DNA of 64,000 bases, taken from Nitrospira sp. (lineage in GTDB: Bacteria > Nitrospirota > Nitrospiria > Nitrospirales > Nitrospiraceae). The stretch lies in NCBI GenBank assembly GCA_030123605.1, contig CP126123.1, forward strand, positions 186,001-250,000, written 5' to 3'. A program made the position numbers and the translations under genes. This document shows, one piece after another, positions 9,188 through 18,793 of this stretch. The notes under the pieces are model-generated. The model searched no databases. It was given only the letters and a program-made list of their open reading frames with translations, and was not told the origin of the DNA. Each line of letters starts with the position of its first letter. The stretch's first letter is position 1.

Positions 9188-9626
9188 AGGATCCTTCCGC
9201 CTGATTGTTATGGGCGAATCGACTCAAGGTGTAATGGTCGAGAATGTCGGCAATGGCATCCCGCACTTCTCCCATCGCCTGTTGCAGGGGACAGGAGGGT
9301 TTGGTCGCATAGGGGCAGTCGGCGCATTTCTGATAGGCCGTTTTACTGACGCAACTGATCGGGGCCAGCGGTCCGTCCAGAATGCGGATGACTTGGCCGA
9401 GCGTGATGTCTTCCGGCGACTTGATGAGTGAATAGCCGCCCCTGATCCCGCGGCGGCTCGCCAGCAGGCCGGCGCGCTTCAAGGCCAGCAGGATCTGTTC
9501 GAGAAACTCCACGGGAATGTGCTGTCGTTCGGCGATCTCCTGGCGCTGGAGTACACGGCCACCGTAGGTGTCGCAGAGCTCAAGCAGCGCCCGAAGGCCA
9601 TATTCGCTTTTTTTGGAGAATTTCAT
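9165..9626 (-). CDS. Rrf2-family regulator, probably of sulfate uptake
   Basis: 153 aa. The N-terminal winged helix is typical Rrf2 ('MKFSKKSEYGLRALLEL', then 'QEIAERQHIPVEFLEQIL' and the 'RGIRGGY' wing). A C-terminal Cys set in the pattern C-x8-C-x2-C-x7-C (around residues 96-116) could bind an Fe-S cluster or other metal, as in IscR-type members; CymR-type members sense cysteine synthase instead. Its position as first gene of the sulfate operon suggests self- and operon control by sulfur or iron-sulfur status (inference). Confidence 0.88.
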   Translation of the reverse strand: MKFSKKSEYGLRALLELCDTYGGRVLQRQEIAERQHIPVEFLEQILLALKRAGLLASRRGIRGGYSLIKSPEDITLGQVIRILDGPLAPISCVSKTAYQKCADCPYATKPSCPLQQAMGEVRDAIADILDHYTLSRFAHNNQAEGSYAHHDRT

Positions 9627-9779
9627 CGCACATTTTGTCTAGTGAGTTGCTCAAGAATTTGAAGAATAAACCAGCACCCGGTACGATTCAAGCGGCTTGT
9701 GGCCGATGTACGAGGGAGAATCGATCGACGCCCTCGTGGAGGCCGAGCTACAACCCTTTGAAATCGGACGATCTCTTTC

Positions 9780-9808
9780 TTGACACCCTGTAATCGTTCT
9801 TGCTAGCT
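9780..9808 (+). promoter_or_regulatory. Candidate glyQ promoter
   Basis: A perfect -35 box TTGACA (9780-9785) is followed after 17 bp by a weak -10 (ctagct, or tagctt one base later). It would give a leader of about 50 nt to the GTG at 9863. Confidence 0.4.
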
Positions 9809-9862
9809 TCAGCTTTCTTTTCATCGGCGCCACCGCAGCCTGCTGCTGGATTTGGACCCCAG

Positions 9863-10783
9863 GTGAATTTTCAAGACCTCATTTTGACCCTCCATCGTTT
9901 CTGGGCCGACCGTGGCTGTGTCGTCCATCAGCCGTATGATTTGGAAATGGGGGCCGGCACCTTTCACCCGGCGACCTTCCTCCGTTCCCTTGGCCCGGAA
10001 CCCTGGCGCTCCGCCTATCCGCAGGCCTGCCGCCGCCCCACCGACGGCCGGTACGGCGAGAATCCTAACCGTATGCAGCATTACTATCAGTACCAGGTGG
10101 TGCTGAAACCGTCGCCGGACGATATTCAAGGCCTCTATCTTGAAAGCCTCAAAGAGTTGGGCATCGATCCCAAAAAACACGACATCCGGTTCGTGCAGGA
10201 CGATTGGGAATCCCCGACGCTCGGGGCCTGGGGGTTGGGGTGGGAAGTCCGGCTCGACGGCATGGAGATCACCCAGTTCACCTATTTCCAGGAGATCGGC
10301 GGTATTCCGCTGAATCCCATCACCGGCGAAATCACTTATGGGACGGAGCGCATCGCGATGTATCTGCAGCAGGTCGATAACGTCTACGACCTGACCTGGA
10401 CCGACGGCGTCACCTACGGCGACGTGCATCACCGCAGCGAAGTCGAGTTCTCGCGCTACAACTTCGAAGAAGGGGACGTGCCCATGCTCATGGCCACCTT
10501 CCAGGCCTTCGAGGGGGAGTGCAAGCGGTTGTTGGAGAAGAAGTTGACCCTGCCGGCCTACGACTACTGCATCAAGACCTCGCACATGTTCAACCTGCTC
10601 GATGCGCGAGGAGCCATCAGCGTCACCGAACGGACCTCGTACATCGCCAGGGTGCGGGCATTGGCGCGGCGCTGCGCAGAATCCTATCTGGCCGACCGGG
10701 AGGCGATGGGCCATCCCTTGATCAAGCAAGCAGGTCGAGTCGGCAAGGGTGACGCAATCCGATCACAAGTCACGACCAAGTAG
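9863..10783 (+). CDS. glyQ: Glycyl-tRNA synthetase alpha subunit
   Basis: 306 aa catalytic subunit of the alpha2-beta2 glycyl-tRNA synthetase. It contains 'FHPATFLR', '[15 protein letters not shown]', '[12 protein letters not shown]' and '[12 protein letters not shown]', the conserved class II core. GTG 9863 is preferred because the encoded '[14 protein letters not shown]' matches the family N-terminus. The upstream TTG at 9800 would lie inside the likely promoter and add 21 atypical residues. glyS follows after 20 bp. Confidence 0.95.
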   Translation: MNFQDLILTLHRFWADRGCVVHQPYDLEMGAGTFHPATFLRSLGPEPWRSAYPQACRRPTDGRYGENPNRMQHYYQYQVVLKPSPDDIQGLYLESLKELGIDPKKHDIRFVQDDWESPTLGAWGLGWEVRLDGMEITQFTYFQEIGGIPLNPITGEITYGTERIAMYLQQVDNVYDLTWTDGVTYGDVHHRSEVEFSRYNFEEGDVPMLMATFQAFEGECKRLLEKKLTLPAYDYCIKTSHMFNLLDARGAISVTERTSYIARVRALARRCAESYLADREAMGHPLIKQAGRVGKGDAIRSQVTTK

Positions 10784-10803
10784 ACCGCAAGCCGCACGTC
10801 ACG

Positions 10804-12981
10804 ATGCCATCGAAAAAGACAGCCATCAAGAAAGCCGCTCAGTTCAAGGTTCCGGCCACCACGGAATTGCTCCTCGAAATCGGCACGGAAGAATTACCCT
10901 ACCAGTTCATCGCTCCGACCCTTCGCGCTCTGCAACAAGCGGCGGAAACCCTGCTGAAAGAGCAACGGCTCACGCACGGTTCTGTCCGGACGATGGGCAC
11001 GCCGCGGCGTTTGGTGCTCTTGGTCGAGCAACTCGCGAAACAGCAGACCTCCGCCGTGAAGGAAGCGATGGGGCCTTCCAAGGCGGTCGCCTTCGATCAA
11101 GCCGGTCAGCCTACCAAAGCCGCCATCGGGTTTGCCGCTGGACAGGGCCTCACGGTCGAGCAATTGGAGGTGCGTCAGACGCCGAAGGGTGACTACCTCT
11201 TTGCGGCCAAGCAGGAGAAGGGGCAACCGGTGGCGGCGGTGCTGACGGAGGCTCTTCCTCAATTGCTGGCCAAGCTGTCGTTTCCCAAGGCCATGCATTG
11301 GAATCAGACCGGTGTGCGGTTTGCCAGGCCGGTGCGTTGGCTGGTGGCCCTCTGCGGCGGCAAGGTGCTGCCGATCCAGTTCGCCACGATCAAGGCCGGC
11401 GACGCGAGTCAGGGCCACCGGGTGCTGGGGGCGAAGGTGTCCGGTGCGAAGGGCTTTTCGGTGAAGTCGATCGCACAATACTTCAAGGAGACGGAACGCC
11501 ACGGGGTGATCGTGGGCCAGGACCGGCGCCGTGCCATGATCCTCGATCAACTCGCCTCACTGTCCGAGTCCGCGCGAGGGCAGATCCACCAGGACGACGA
11601 CCTGCTCGAACAGGCCGTCTACATGGTCGAGTATCCGCATACGATCCTCGGCTCCTTCAAGCCGCATTACCTGTCGCTCCCGAAAGAAATCTTGATGACT
11701 TCAATGAGGGAGCATCAAGGCTACTTCTCGCTGGTCGATCAACAGGGGGCGCTACTGCCGCACTTCCTGGCAGTCACCAACATGAAGCTCGCGAACATGC
11801 AGTTGATCCGCGAAGGCAACGAGCGGGTGCTGGCCGCGCGACTGGCAGACGCGAAGTTCTTCTTCGACGAGGATCGCAAGACTCCATTGTCGGATCGCGT
11901 GCCGAAGCAACAGGCTGTCACCTTCCATCAGAAGCTCGGCAGTCTCTACCAGAAAACCCAGCGGGTGGTGGAGATGGCGGCGCATGTCGCGGGACAACTC
12001 GGCGATGAGCGTCTGGCCCAGGACTGCCGGCGTGCGGCTGAACTCAGCAAGGCTGATCTGTTGACCGGGATCGTGGGCGAGTTCCCGACCTTGCAGGGCA
12101 TCATGGGCGGGGAATATGCCAAGCACGATGGCGAGGCACCGGTTGTCGGTACGGCGATCCGTGAACAGTATATGCCCCGCGCGATGGAAGGGGAGTTGCC
12201 GGAGTCTCTGGCGGGAAAAGTTCTGTCGCTCGCCGATCGATTGGACAACATCGTAGGGTTTTTTCATGTCGGCCTGGTTCCGAGTGGGTCCGAAGATCCC
12301 TTCGCGCTCCGCCGCCATGCCACGGCGATCGTACGGATCCTGATCGAGGGCAGGCTGCGGCTCAACCTCGCGTTGGCTGTGCGGCGAGCACAGGAGGTGT
12401 TGAGCGATCACAACATCATGGCCGCAACACAGGCGGGCAAGGGCGGGACGCCCGACGTCATCGGGTTTCTGTTTGAACGTGTGCGTTTCTACGGCAAGAG
12501 CGCGCTGCAACTGCGGGATGATGTCATGGAGGCAGTCCTGAGGTCGACGGATCGTCACGGCTACATCGATATTGTGGATCTCTTGGACAAAATGAATGCA
12601 TTACAGCAGATTTCCACGCGGCCCGAGTTCGATCCGTTGATCGTCGGCTTCAAACGGGCACACCGGCTGGTCGAAAAGGAAAATTGGACAAGTGACTTTG
12701 TCCAAGAGGATCTTTTGGTCCACCCGGCAGAGAAAGAATTGTTTGAGGTTGCCGTTAAGGGAAAAGAGCAGATACTCGCTGCAACCGTCAATCATGAATA
12801 TTCTGCCGGATTGACGACTTTAGTGCGGATGAAACCAGCCATAGACAATTTTTTTGAAGGGGTTTTGGTCAACGCTGAGGATGAACAGCTGAGAAAGAAT
12901 CGGTTATCGTTGCTCTTTAGGGTTGTTCACCTGTTTAGATTATTGGCCGACTTTTCTCAGATTGTGGTACAAGGAACCTAG
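10804..12981 (+). CDS. glyS: Glycyl-tRNA synthetase beta subunit
   Basis: 725 aa, normal length. It begins with a Lys-rich extension, then 'ELLLEIGTEELPYQFI', the hallmark of GlyS. It contains the HD-like region ('KADLLTGIVGEFPTLQGIMGG' split by 'EYAKHDGE') and a C-terminal anticodon-binding domain. It works with GlyQ in charging tRNA-Gly. The last ~300 bp are much more AT-rich than the rest (about 40-48% GC by hand count) and contain an 8-bp inverted repeat at about 12685-12706, suggesting this end has a different history. Confidence 0.95.
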   Translation: MPSKKTAIKKAAQFKVPATTELLLEIGTEELPYQFIAPTLRALQQAAETLLKEQRLTHGSVRTMGTPRRLVLLVEQLAKQQTSAVKEAMGPSKAVAFDQAGQPTKAAIGFAAGQGLTVEQLEVRQTPKGDYLFAAKQEKGQPVAAVLTEALPQLLAKLSFPKAMHWNQTGVRFARPVRWLVALCGGKVLPIQFATIKAGDASQGHRVLGAKVSGAKGFSVKSIAQYFKETERHGVIVGQDRRRAMILDQLASLSESARGQIHQDDDLLEQAVYMVEYPHTILGSFKPHYLSLPKEILMTSMREHQGYFSLVDQQGALLPHFLAVTNMKLANMQLIREGNERVLAARLADAKFFFDEDRKTPLSDRVPKQQAVTFHQKLGSLYQKTQRVVEMAAHVAGQLGDERLAQDCRRAAELSKADLLTGIVGEFPTLQGIMGGEYAKHDGEAPVVGTAIREQYMPRAMEGELPESLAGKVLSLADRLDNIVGFFHVGLVPSGSEDPFALRRHATAIVRILIEGRLRLNLALAVRRAQEVLSDHNIMAATQAGKGGTPDVIGFLFERVRFYGKSALQLRDDVMEAVLRSTDRHGYIDIVDLLDKMNALQQISTRPEFDPLIVGFKRAHRLVEKENWTSDFVQEDLLVHPAEKELFEVAVKGKEQILAATVNHEYSAGLTTLVRMKPAIDNFFEGVLVNAEDEQLRKNRLSLLFRVVHLFRLLADFSQIVVQGT

Positions 12982-12995
12982 GAAATGGTGACCCC

Positions 12996-13514
12996 TTGGA
13001 CCATCCTTCGGAGAGCCTCCCTGAGCCGTCCGAGGCTGATGTCGCGGCAGCGCTGAGGGCCAAGAAGGTTCGGCGGTTTGCGTCCGGCATCAGCATTCTC
13101 ATGATGGTGCTGTGCAACGCGGTGTTTCTCTTCGGCATCTGGGTGACCGGCGTCAACTTCGAACGGCTGGTGCGGACACCGGATATCTATGATCCCAAAC
13201 AAGACATCTGTTTGCGGCTGGCGTACCAACAGGTCCAGGGCGCTGGCAACCCGGTGCAGTTCTGTTCGGAGTGGCTCAACCTTGCCGATTCGACCGGGAA
13301 GGTACACGCGTTTCAGAAAGACACACAAATCAAGCAGGGGGCGGACGGCACGTTCTATTTCGATTACGGACCCTTCGTGGACTACCGGTTGTTCGCGGTG
13401 GGCGCGTTCGTGGTGGTGATCATCGCCTGCGGCATTCGCGTGACCAGGCATGTCGTCACACGTTATCGTTTACGATTGGAAGCGGCCGCCAGCCGGTCTG
13501 TCCCGACTCATTGA
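12996..13514 (+). CDS. Hypothetical two-span membrane protein
   Basis: 172 aa from a TTG at 12996, with an 'aggaa' site about 12 nt upstream. An acidic N-terminus precedes a first membrane segment at about residues 30-50. A ~80-residue loop containing two Cys ('DICLRLAY', 'QFCSEW') follows, then a second segment at about 135-152 and a basic tail. The loop is probably periplasmic and could be disulfide-linked. It sits between glyS and ppdK; I recognise no family. Confidence 0.6.
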   Translation: MDHPSESLPEPSEADVAAALRAKKVRRFASGISILMMVLCNAVFLFGIWVTGVNFERLVRTPDIYDPKQDICLRLAYQQVQGAGNPVQFCSEWLNLADSTGKVHAFQKDTQIKQGADGTFYFDYGPFVDYRLFAVGAFVVVIIACGIRVTRHVVTRYRLRLEAAASRSVPTH

Positions 13515-13540
13515 CCTTACTAGCAGAAGGAGAGCGTCGC

Positions 13541-16342
13541 GTGGCCAAGAAATACGTCTATTATTTCGGAGATGGCAAGGCTGAGGGCACCGGTGACATG
13601 AAGGAACTCCTCGGCGGCAAGGGCGCCGGTCTGGCCGAGATGACGAACCTCAAAGTATCCGTCCCGCCGGGTTTTACGATCTCGACCGACGCTTGCGTCG
13701 AATACTACAAACGCGGCAAGACCTATCCGCCCGGCATGATAGAGGAGGCCTTGCAGGCCCTCAAGCGGATCGAGCGGTCGATGAAGGCCGGCTTCGGCGA
13801 TCCGGACAATCCCTTGCTGGTGTCGGTCCGTTCGGGCGCCCGCGCCTCCATGCCCGGCATGATGGATACGGTGCTGAACGTCGGGCTGACGACCAAGACC
13901 GTCCATGGGCTGGCGCTCAAGACCAGGAACGAACGGTTTGCGCAGGACAGCTACCGGCGGTTCATCTCGATGTTCGGCAGCATCGTGATGGGGGTCAGCC
14001 GCGAACACTTCGAGGACATTCTCAAACACAAGAAGCAGGACCTCGGGGTGACGCAAGACACACACCTCGATGCCAAGGCGCTCAAGGAACTGGTCGTCAG
14101 CTTCAAGGACTTGGTGAAAGAAGAGACCAAGAGGGATTTCCCAGACGATCCGCTCGAACAATTGCGTATGGCGATCAACGCCGTGTTCTCTTCCTGGTAC
14201 GGCGCACGAGCCGTAACCTATCGGCGGCTCTACAATATCCCTGAGACCTGGGGCACAGCCGTCAACGTGGTGGCCATGGTCTTCGGCAATATGGGGGAAA
14301 CCAGCGGCACCGGCGTCGCCTTCACCCGAGATCCTGCCACCGGGCAACATACCTTTTTCGGGGAATGTTTGACGAACGCGCAGGGCGAGGATGTGGTCGC
14401 CGGCATCCGGACCCCGCTTCCCGTGAACCAGCTCGAAAAATACATGCCGCAAGCCTATAAGGATCTCCAAGCGACCTACAAGAAACTCGAGCGCCATTAC
14501 CGCGACATGCTCGACCTGGAGTTCACCATCCAGGAGGGCAAGCTCTACATGTTGCAAACCAGGGTCGGGAAACGGACCGGGGTGGCGGCTGTCCGGATCG
14601 CGGTGGACATGGTGAAGGAAGGGGTCATTTCCAGAAAGGAAGCGCTCCAGCGCATCGGACCGGACCAGCTTGCGCAATATCTTTATCCCATTTTCGATGC
14701 GAAGGAAGAGTCTCATTGTACGGCGCTCGGGAAAGGCCTGCCGGCCGGCCCAGGAGCCGCCGCAGGGAAAATCGCCTTGACACCGGAGCGTGCGGTCGAG
14801 ATGAAGGCGGCGGGGAATCGCGTCGTCCTCGTCCGGCAGGAGACCAGCCCGGACGACATTCATGGCATGAACGCAGCCTTGGGATTTCTGACCGCGCGCG
14901 GCGGCATGACCTCGCATGCTGCTGTGGTGGCGCGGCAGATGGGCAAGGTCTGCGTGGCGGGATGCGACGCGGTGGAAGTGCTGGGCAGCCAGAGCGTGCG
15001 GATCGGCACCCAGGTGTTCCGCGAAGGAGAGTTCCTCTCGATCAACGGTTCGACCGGCAACGTCTACGGCGGCGACATTCCCGTGGTGGAGTCAGAAGTC
15101 ATCCAGGTGCTGCAGGGAAAAATGGAACCGTCGGCATCGGAGAAGTATCGATTGTTCGAGACCGTGTTGAAGTGGGCGGACGGGGTGCGCCGTTTGAAAG
15201 TCCGGGCGAACGCGGATGTGCCGGATCAAGCCAGAATCGCGCGGGGCTTCGGCGCCGAAGGTATCGGACTCTGCCGGACGGAACACATGTTCTTCGCGGA
15301 AGATCGCATCCAAATCATGCAGAAGATGATCCTGGCGCGGAAACGCGAAGAGCGGGAAAAGTACCTCGATCAACTGCTGCCGTTGCAGAAGCAGGACTTC
15401 ATCGGACTCTATCGCGAGATGAAGGGGTATCCGGTCACGATCCGGTTGCTCGACCCGCCGCTGCACGAGTTCTTGCCGAAACGCGAGGACCTCATGGTGG
15501 AGATTGCACAGTTGGAACTGACCAGCGGATCTCCGGCGGTGCTCGAAGAGAAGAAGCGGCTTCTGGCCCGCGTGGAAGAGCTGCACGAATTCAATCCCAT
15601 GCTGGGCCTGCGCGGCTGCCGTCTCGGCATTACGATGCCGGAGATCACCAGGATGCAGGCCCGCGCCATCATCGAAGCGGCCTGTGAATTGGCGAAGGAA
15701 GGCACGAAGATCGTGCCGGAAATCATGATTCCGCTCGTCGGGATGGTCTCGGAGATGAAGGCGCAGAAAGACTTGGTCCGCGAGGTCGCTACGGAGACGA
15801 TGAAGCGGTGCAACGTGAAACTCTCGTACCTGGTCGGCACCATGATCGAGTTGCCGCGTGCCGCCGTGACGGCCGACCGTATTGCCCAGGAAGCTGAGTT
15901 CTTTTCGTTCGGCACCAACGACCTCACCCAGACGACCTTCGGGTTTTCCCGTGACGACGCGGCCAAGTTCATCGACTTCTACAAGACGGCCGACATCCTC
16001 GATATCGATCCCTTTGCGGTGTTGGATCGGGAAGGGGTCGGGGCGCTCATGCGCACCGCCATCGGCGGCGGCCGCAAGACTCGTCCCACGATCAAGCTGG
16101 GCATTTGCGGCGAGCACGGAGGAGATCCCAGTTCCGTAGAGTTCTGCCATCAGCTGGGACTCGATTACGTGAGCTGCTCGCCCTACCGTGTCGGGATCGC
16201 GCGATTGGCTGCTGCACAGGCTGCCTTGGCCGAAGCGGACACGCAGAAAACCAAGCCGGCCAAGAAGTCCGCAACCCATGCGTCTGTGAGCAAGCGGCGC
16301 AGCAAGCCCGTCGCGCGCCGTCCCAAGCGTACGAAACGGTGA
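13541..16342 (+). CDS. ppdK: Pyruvate, phosphate dikinase
   Basis: 933 aa from GTG 13541, preceded by 'agaaggag'. It interconverts pyruvate, ATP and phosphate with PEP, AMP and PPi. Order: nucleotide-binding ATP-grasp-like domain ('LLGGKGAGLAEM', 'VSVRSGA', 'FGNMGETSGTGVAFTRDP'), central phospho-His domain ('ARGGMTSHAAVVAR', catalytic His about 459), and C-terminal PEP-binding barrel ('LVGTMIELPRAA', 'FFSFGTNDLTQTTFG', 'CGEHGGDPSS'). The last ~35 residues are an unusual Lys/Arg-rich tail. In a reductive-TCA autotroph it would feed pyruvate to PEP (inference). Confidence 0.95.
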   Translation: MAKKYVYYFGDGKAEGTGDMKELLGGKGAGLAEMTNLKVSVPPGFTISTDACVEYYKRGKTYPPGMIEEALQALKRIERSMKAGFGDPDNPLLVSVRSGARASMPGMMDTVLNVGLTTKTVHGLALKTRNERFAQDSYRRFISMFGSIVMGVSREHFEDILKHKKQDLGVTQDTHLDAKALKELVVSFKDLVKEETKRDFPDDPLEQLRMAINAVFSSWYGARAVTYRRLYNIPETWGTAVNVVAMVFGNMGETSGTGVAFTRDPATGQHTFFGECLTNAQGEDVVAGIRTPLPVNQLEKYMPQAYKDLQATYKKLERHYRDMLDLEFTIQEGKLYMLQTRVGKRTGVAAVRIAVDMVKEGVISRKEALQRIGPDQLAQYLYPIFDAKEESHCTALGKGLPAGPGAAAGKIALTPERAVEMKAAGNRVVLVRQETSPDDIHGMNAALGFLTARGGMTSHAAVVARQMGKVCVAGCDAVEVLGSQSVRIGTQVFREGEFLSINGSTGNVYGGDIPVVESEVIQVLQGKMEPSASEKYRLFETVLKWADGVRRLKVRANADVPDQARIARGFGAEGIGLCRTEHMFFAEDRIQIMQKMILARKREEREKYLDQLLPLQKQDFIGLYREMKGYPVTIRLLDPPLHEFLPKREDLMVEIAQLELTSGSPAVLEEKKRLLARVEELHEFNPMLGLRGCRLGITMPEITRMQARAIIEAACELAKEGTKIVPEIMIPLVGMVSEMKAQKDLVREVATETMKRCNVKLSYLVGTMIELPRAAVTADRIAQEAEFFSFGTNDLTQTTFGFSRDDAAKFIDFYKTADILDIDPFAVLDREGVGALMRTAIGGGRKTRPTIKLGICGEHGGDPSSVEFCHQLGLDYVSCSPYRVGIARLAAAQAALAEADTQKTKPAKKSATHASVSKRRSKPVARRPKRTKR

Positions 16343-17466
16343 AGCCGTCCGCGCGCGATCGTGAGTCCATGGCCCTGGCCTTCCGCCTCGCCGCGAAGGG
16401 CCGGGGAACCACCAGCCCCAACCCCATGGTCGGCGCGGTCGTCGTCAACCGGGGCCGAATCGTCGGCCAGGGCTTTCACCGTAAGGCCGGCGGGCCGCAT
16501 GCCGAAGTGATCGCTCTGAGCCAGGCCGGCTCGCGGGCCAGGGGCGGCACCCTCTACGTCACCCTCGAACCCTGCAGCCACCTCAAGAAACGTACCCCGC
16601 CCTGTGTGCCGCTCATCATCAAATCTGCCGTCCGTCGTGTCGTCGTGGCGATGGTCGATCCCAATCCGTCGGTGCAGGGCAGGGGTCTTGCGCAATTGAA
16701 ACGAGCTGGTCTCCAAGTCGATCTTGGATGCGGCGAGGCCGAGGCTATGCAGCTCAATGAAGCCTATGTCCATCGAGTCCGGACCGGCCGTCCGTTTACG
16801 ATTCTAAAGGCCGGGATGACGTTGGACGGCAAGATCGCCTCCGCGGGCGGCGAGTCTCAATGGATCACCGATGAAACGGCCCGCCGGCATGCTCACCGGT
16901 TACGGGCCGACGTGGACGCGATTCTCGTCGGCATCGGCACGGTCTTGCGTGATGACCCCAAGCTGACCGCCAGATTGTCGGATGAGCCGTTCCGGCTTGC
17001 CGTCCGGCAGCCGCTGCGCATCGTGCTGGACAGCCGATTACGCATTCCCCTCAGGGCCGCAGTCCTGCAAAACCAACAAACCTCCCATACCGTGATCGCC
17101 ACGACTGTGGCTGCTTCCGCTCGTAAGGTTGATCTTCTGCGACGTCGCGGTATCGATGTGCTGGTCATGCCGACGGCCGACGGCCATGTCAGTGGGCCCG
17201 TCTTGTGGAAAAGGCTCGGACGGTTGGGCATCACCAGCCTGCTGGTAGAAGGCGGGAGCGAGGTCAATGCGGCGTTGTTGCGTGCCGGTCTTGTCCAGCG
17301 AATCATGTGTTATGTCGCACCGCTCCTTCTCGGAGGGCAGGATGCCAAGAGCCTGTTCGGCGGACGATCGCCGCGTCGTCTCAAGGAGGCGGTCGCGCTC
17401 AAGAATCTCCGCACGGAGCTGATCGGGCATGATATGTTGATTCAGGCGGACCTTTCGACTCAATAG
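16339..17466 (+). CDS. ribD: Bifunctional riboflavin deaminase/reductase RibD
   Basis: 375 aa. The GTG at 16339 overlaps the ppdK stop (GTGA), giving translational coupling; an internal ATG at 16369 is the alternative. The N-terminal deaminase has 'TSPNPMVGAVVV', zinc ligands in 'GPHAEVIAL' and 'TLEPCSHLKKRTPPC'. The C-terminal reductase has 'LKAGMTLDGKIA', 'VGIGTVLRDDP' and 'LLVEGG'. It catalyses two successive steps of riboflavin synthesis. ribE lies 4 kb downstream on the same strand. Confidence 0.94.
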   Translation: MKPSARDRESMALAFRLAAKGRGTTSPNPMVGAVVVNRGRIVGQGFHRKAGGPHAEVIALSQAGSRARGGTLYVTLEPCSHLKKRTPPCVPLIIKSAVRRVVVAMVDPNPSVQGRGLAQLKRAGLQVDLGCGEAEAMQLNEAYVHRVRTGRPFTILKAGMTLDGKIASAGGESQWITDETARRHAHRLRADVDAILVGIGTVLRDDPKLTARLSDEPFRLAVRQPLRIVLDSRLRIPLRAAVLQNQQTSHTVIATTVAASARKVDLLRRRGIDVLVMPTADGHVSGPVLWKRLGRLGITSLLVEGGSEVNAALLRAGLVQRIMCYVAPLLLGGQDAKSLFGGRSPRRLKEAVALKNLRTELIGHDMLIQADLSTQ

Positions 17467-17473
17467 GAGCGTC

Positions 17474-18793
17474 GTGCGATTTCTGCCTCGACCCTTGCCT
17501 CGGTTCCTGCGTCCGGGACTATCCCTGTTCTCCTTGATCTTTTGGATGGGGTTTGAGACCTCGACCGTGTTGGCCGAGGAGCCTCCTTCTCAGCCTGACT
17601 TGGCCGCACAGGTCTGGCAATACGTCACGACTGACGACGGTAAGCAAGCCGACGCCTTGCTCGCGTCGATCCTCCACCGGCCGGAGGCAACCGTGCAGCA
17701 GGTGCAGGAACTGTTGCGCAAAGGCCGCCCCCACGGTCATCAACCGGTGGGCCTGTTGCCGAATGAACAGATCGTCGTACACGACCGGACCTATCAGTAC
17801 AGCCTTTCTGTGCCTCAGAGTTATGAGCCGGTCCGAGACTATGGGTTGGTCGTCTGTCTGCACGGAGCGGGGTTCACCGGCGAGGCCTATTTGGACAGAT
17901 GGAAAACACGTTTGGGCGAAGGGTATGTGCTGGTCTGCCCGACCTATCCCGCAGGCTTCTGGTTTACCAGGCCGGCCGAAGACCTTGTGTTGGCGACGAT
18001 GCGGGCCGTACAACAGCGGTATCGGATCGACCCGAACCGAATTTTTCTCACCGGCATGTCCAACGGCGGGATCGGGACCTGGCTGATCGGAATGCACCAT
18101 GCGCCCTCGTTCGCCGGACTTGCACCGATGGCGAGCGGCCTCGACGACGTGTTGTTTCCGTTCCTGGAAAACCTTCGGGCGACACCGGTTTACATCATCC
18201 ACGGGTCGCAGGACCAAGTGATGCCCGTGGAACTGAGCCGCGCCCTGGCCGGTGAACTTAAGAACCTCGGGTATCCGTTTGTCTATCGTGAACATGACCG
18301 CACGCACCCAATGGCCGGCGGGCACTTTTTCCCGCGCGAGGAACTCCCGGATCTGGTGAAGTGGTTCGACCACCAGCGCCGAACCCCGGCTCCGAAGGCG
18401 TTGACGGTGGTGCGCGATGCCAGCCATCTGCTGCCGTTCGGCTGGGTGCGGATCGATGCGACGGACGAGATTGCCTCCTTTTCGGAAGACTTGGTGGACA
18501 AGCGCGACGACAGTGTCCGACAGCGCAGGTATGCCAGGCTGACCGCCAAGGTCACCGGCCAGAATCGGATCGAAGTGCAGACCGACCGAGTCCGGCAATA
18601 CACGTTGTTTCTGAATGAAGGCCTGATCGATCTCTCGAAGCCGGTCATCGTGACCACCAACGGAAAGCCCTCTTTCGAGGGCACCGTGACTCCCCAAGTC
18701 GAAACGCTGCTGCGGCAAGCGCGCCTCAGGCAAGATGTCGGCCAGCTCTTCCCTGCTCACGTCACCCTCTCAGTGCCGCAGCAGCCTTCATGA
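17474..18793 (+). CDS. Secreted alpha/beta-hydrolase (PHB-depolymerase-like esterase)
   Basis: 439 aa from GTG 17474 (site 'aggag'). A signal peptide (about 1-34) leads to an ~65-residue helical stretch and an esterase domain. The latter has an oxyanion region 'VVCLHGAGFTG', nucleophile elbow 'GMSNGG' (Ser about 196), acid in 'HGSQDQVMP' and a likely His in 'GGHFFP'. This layout fits polyhydroxybutyrate-depolymerase/feruloyl-esterase-like enzymes. The ~120-residue C-terminal beta-rich part is not recognised. Likely periplasmic; substrate unknown. Confidence 0.75.
   Translation: MRFLPRPLPRFLRPGLSLFSLIFWMGFETSTVLAEEPPSQPDLAAQVWQYVTTDDGKQADALLASILHRPEATVQQVQELLRKGRPHGHQPVGLLPNEQIVVHDRTYQYSLSVPQSYEPVRDYGLVVCLHGAGFTGEAYLDRWKTRLGEGYVLVCPTYPAGFWFTRPAEDLVLATMRAVQQRYRIDPNRIFLTGMSNGGIGTWLIGMHHAPSFAGLAPMASGLDDVLFPFLENLRATPVYIIHGSQDQVMPVELSRALAGELKNLGYPFVYREHDRTHPMAGGHFFPREELPDLVKWFDHQRRTPAPKALTVVRDASHLLPFGWVRIDATDEIASFSEDLVDKRDDSVRQRRYARLTAKVTGQNRIEVQTDRVRQYTLFLNEGLIDLSKPVIVTTNGKPSFEGTVTPQVETLLRQARLRQDVGQLFPAHVTLSVPQQPS

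Noticed and set aside
9800-9862. TTG start giving GlyQ 21 extra residues
   Set aside because: The extension lies within the likely promoter and is not part of the family's N-terminus.
15092-16279. Long minus-strand open frame opposite ppdK
   Set aside because: An artefact of high GC opposite a strongly conserved gene; the His/Arg-rich product matches nothing.
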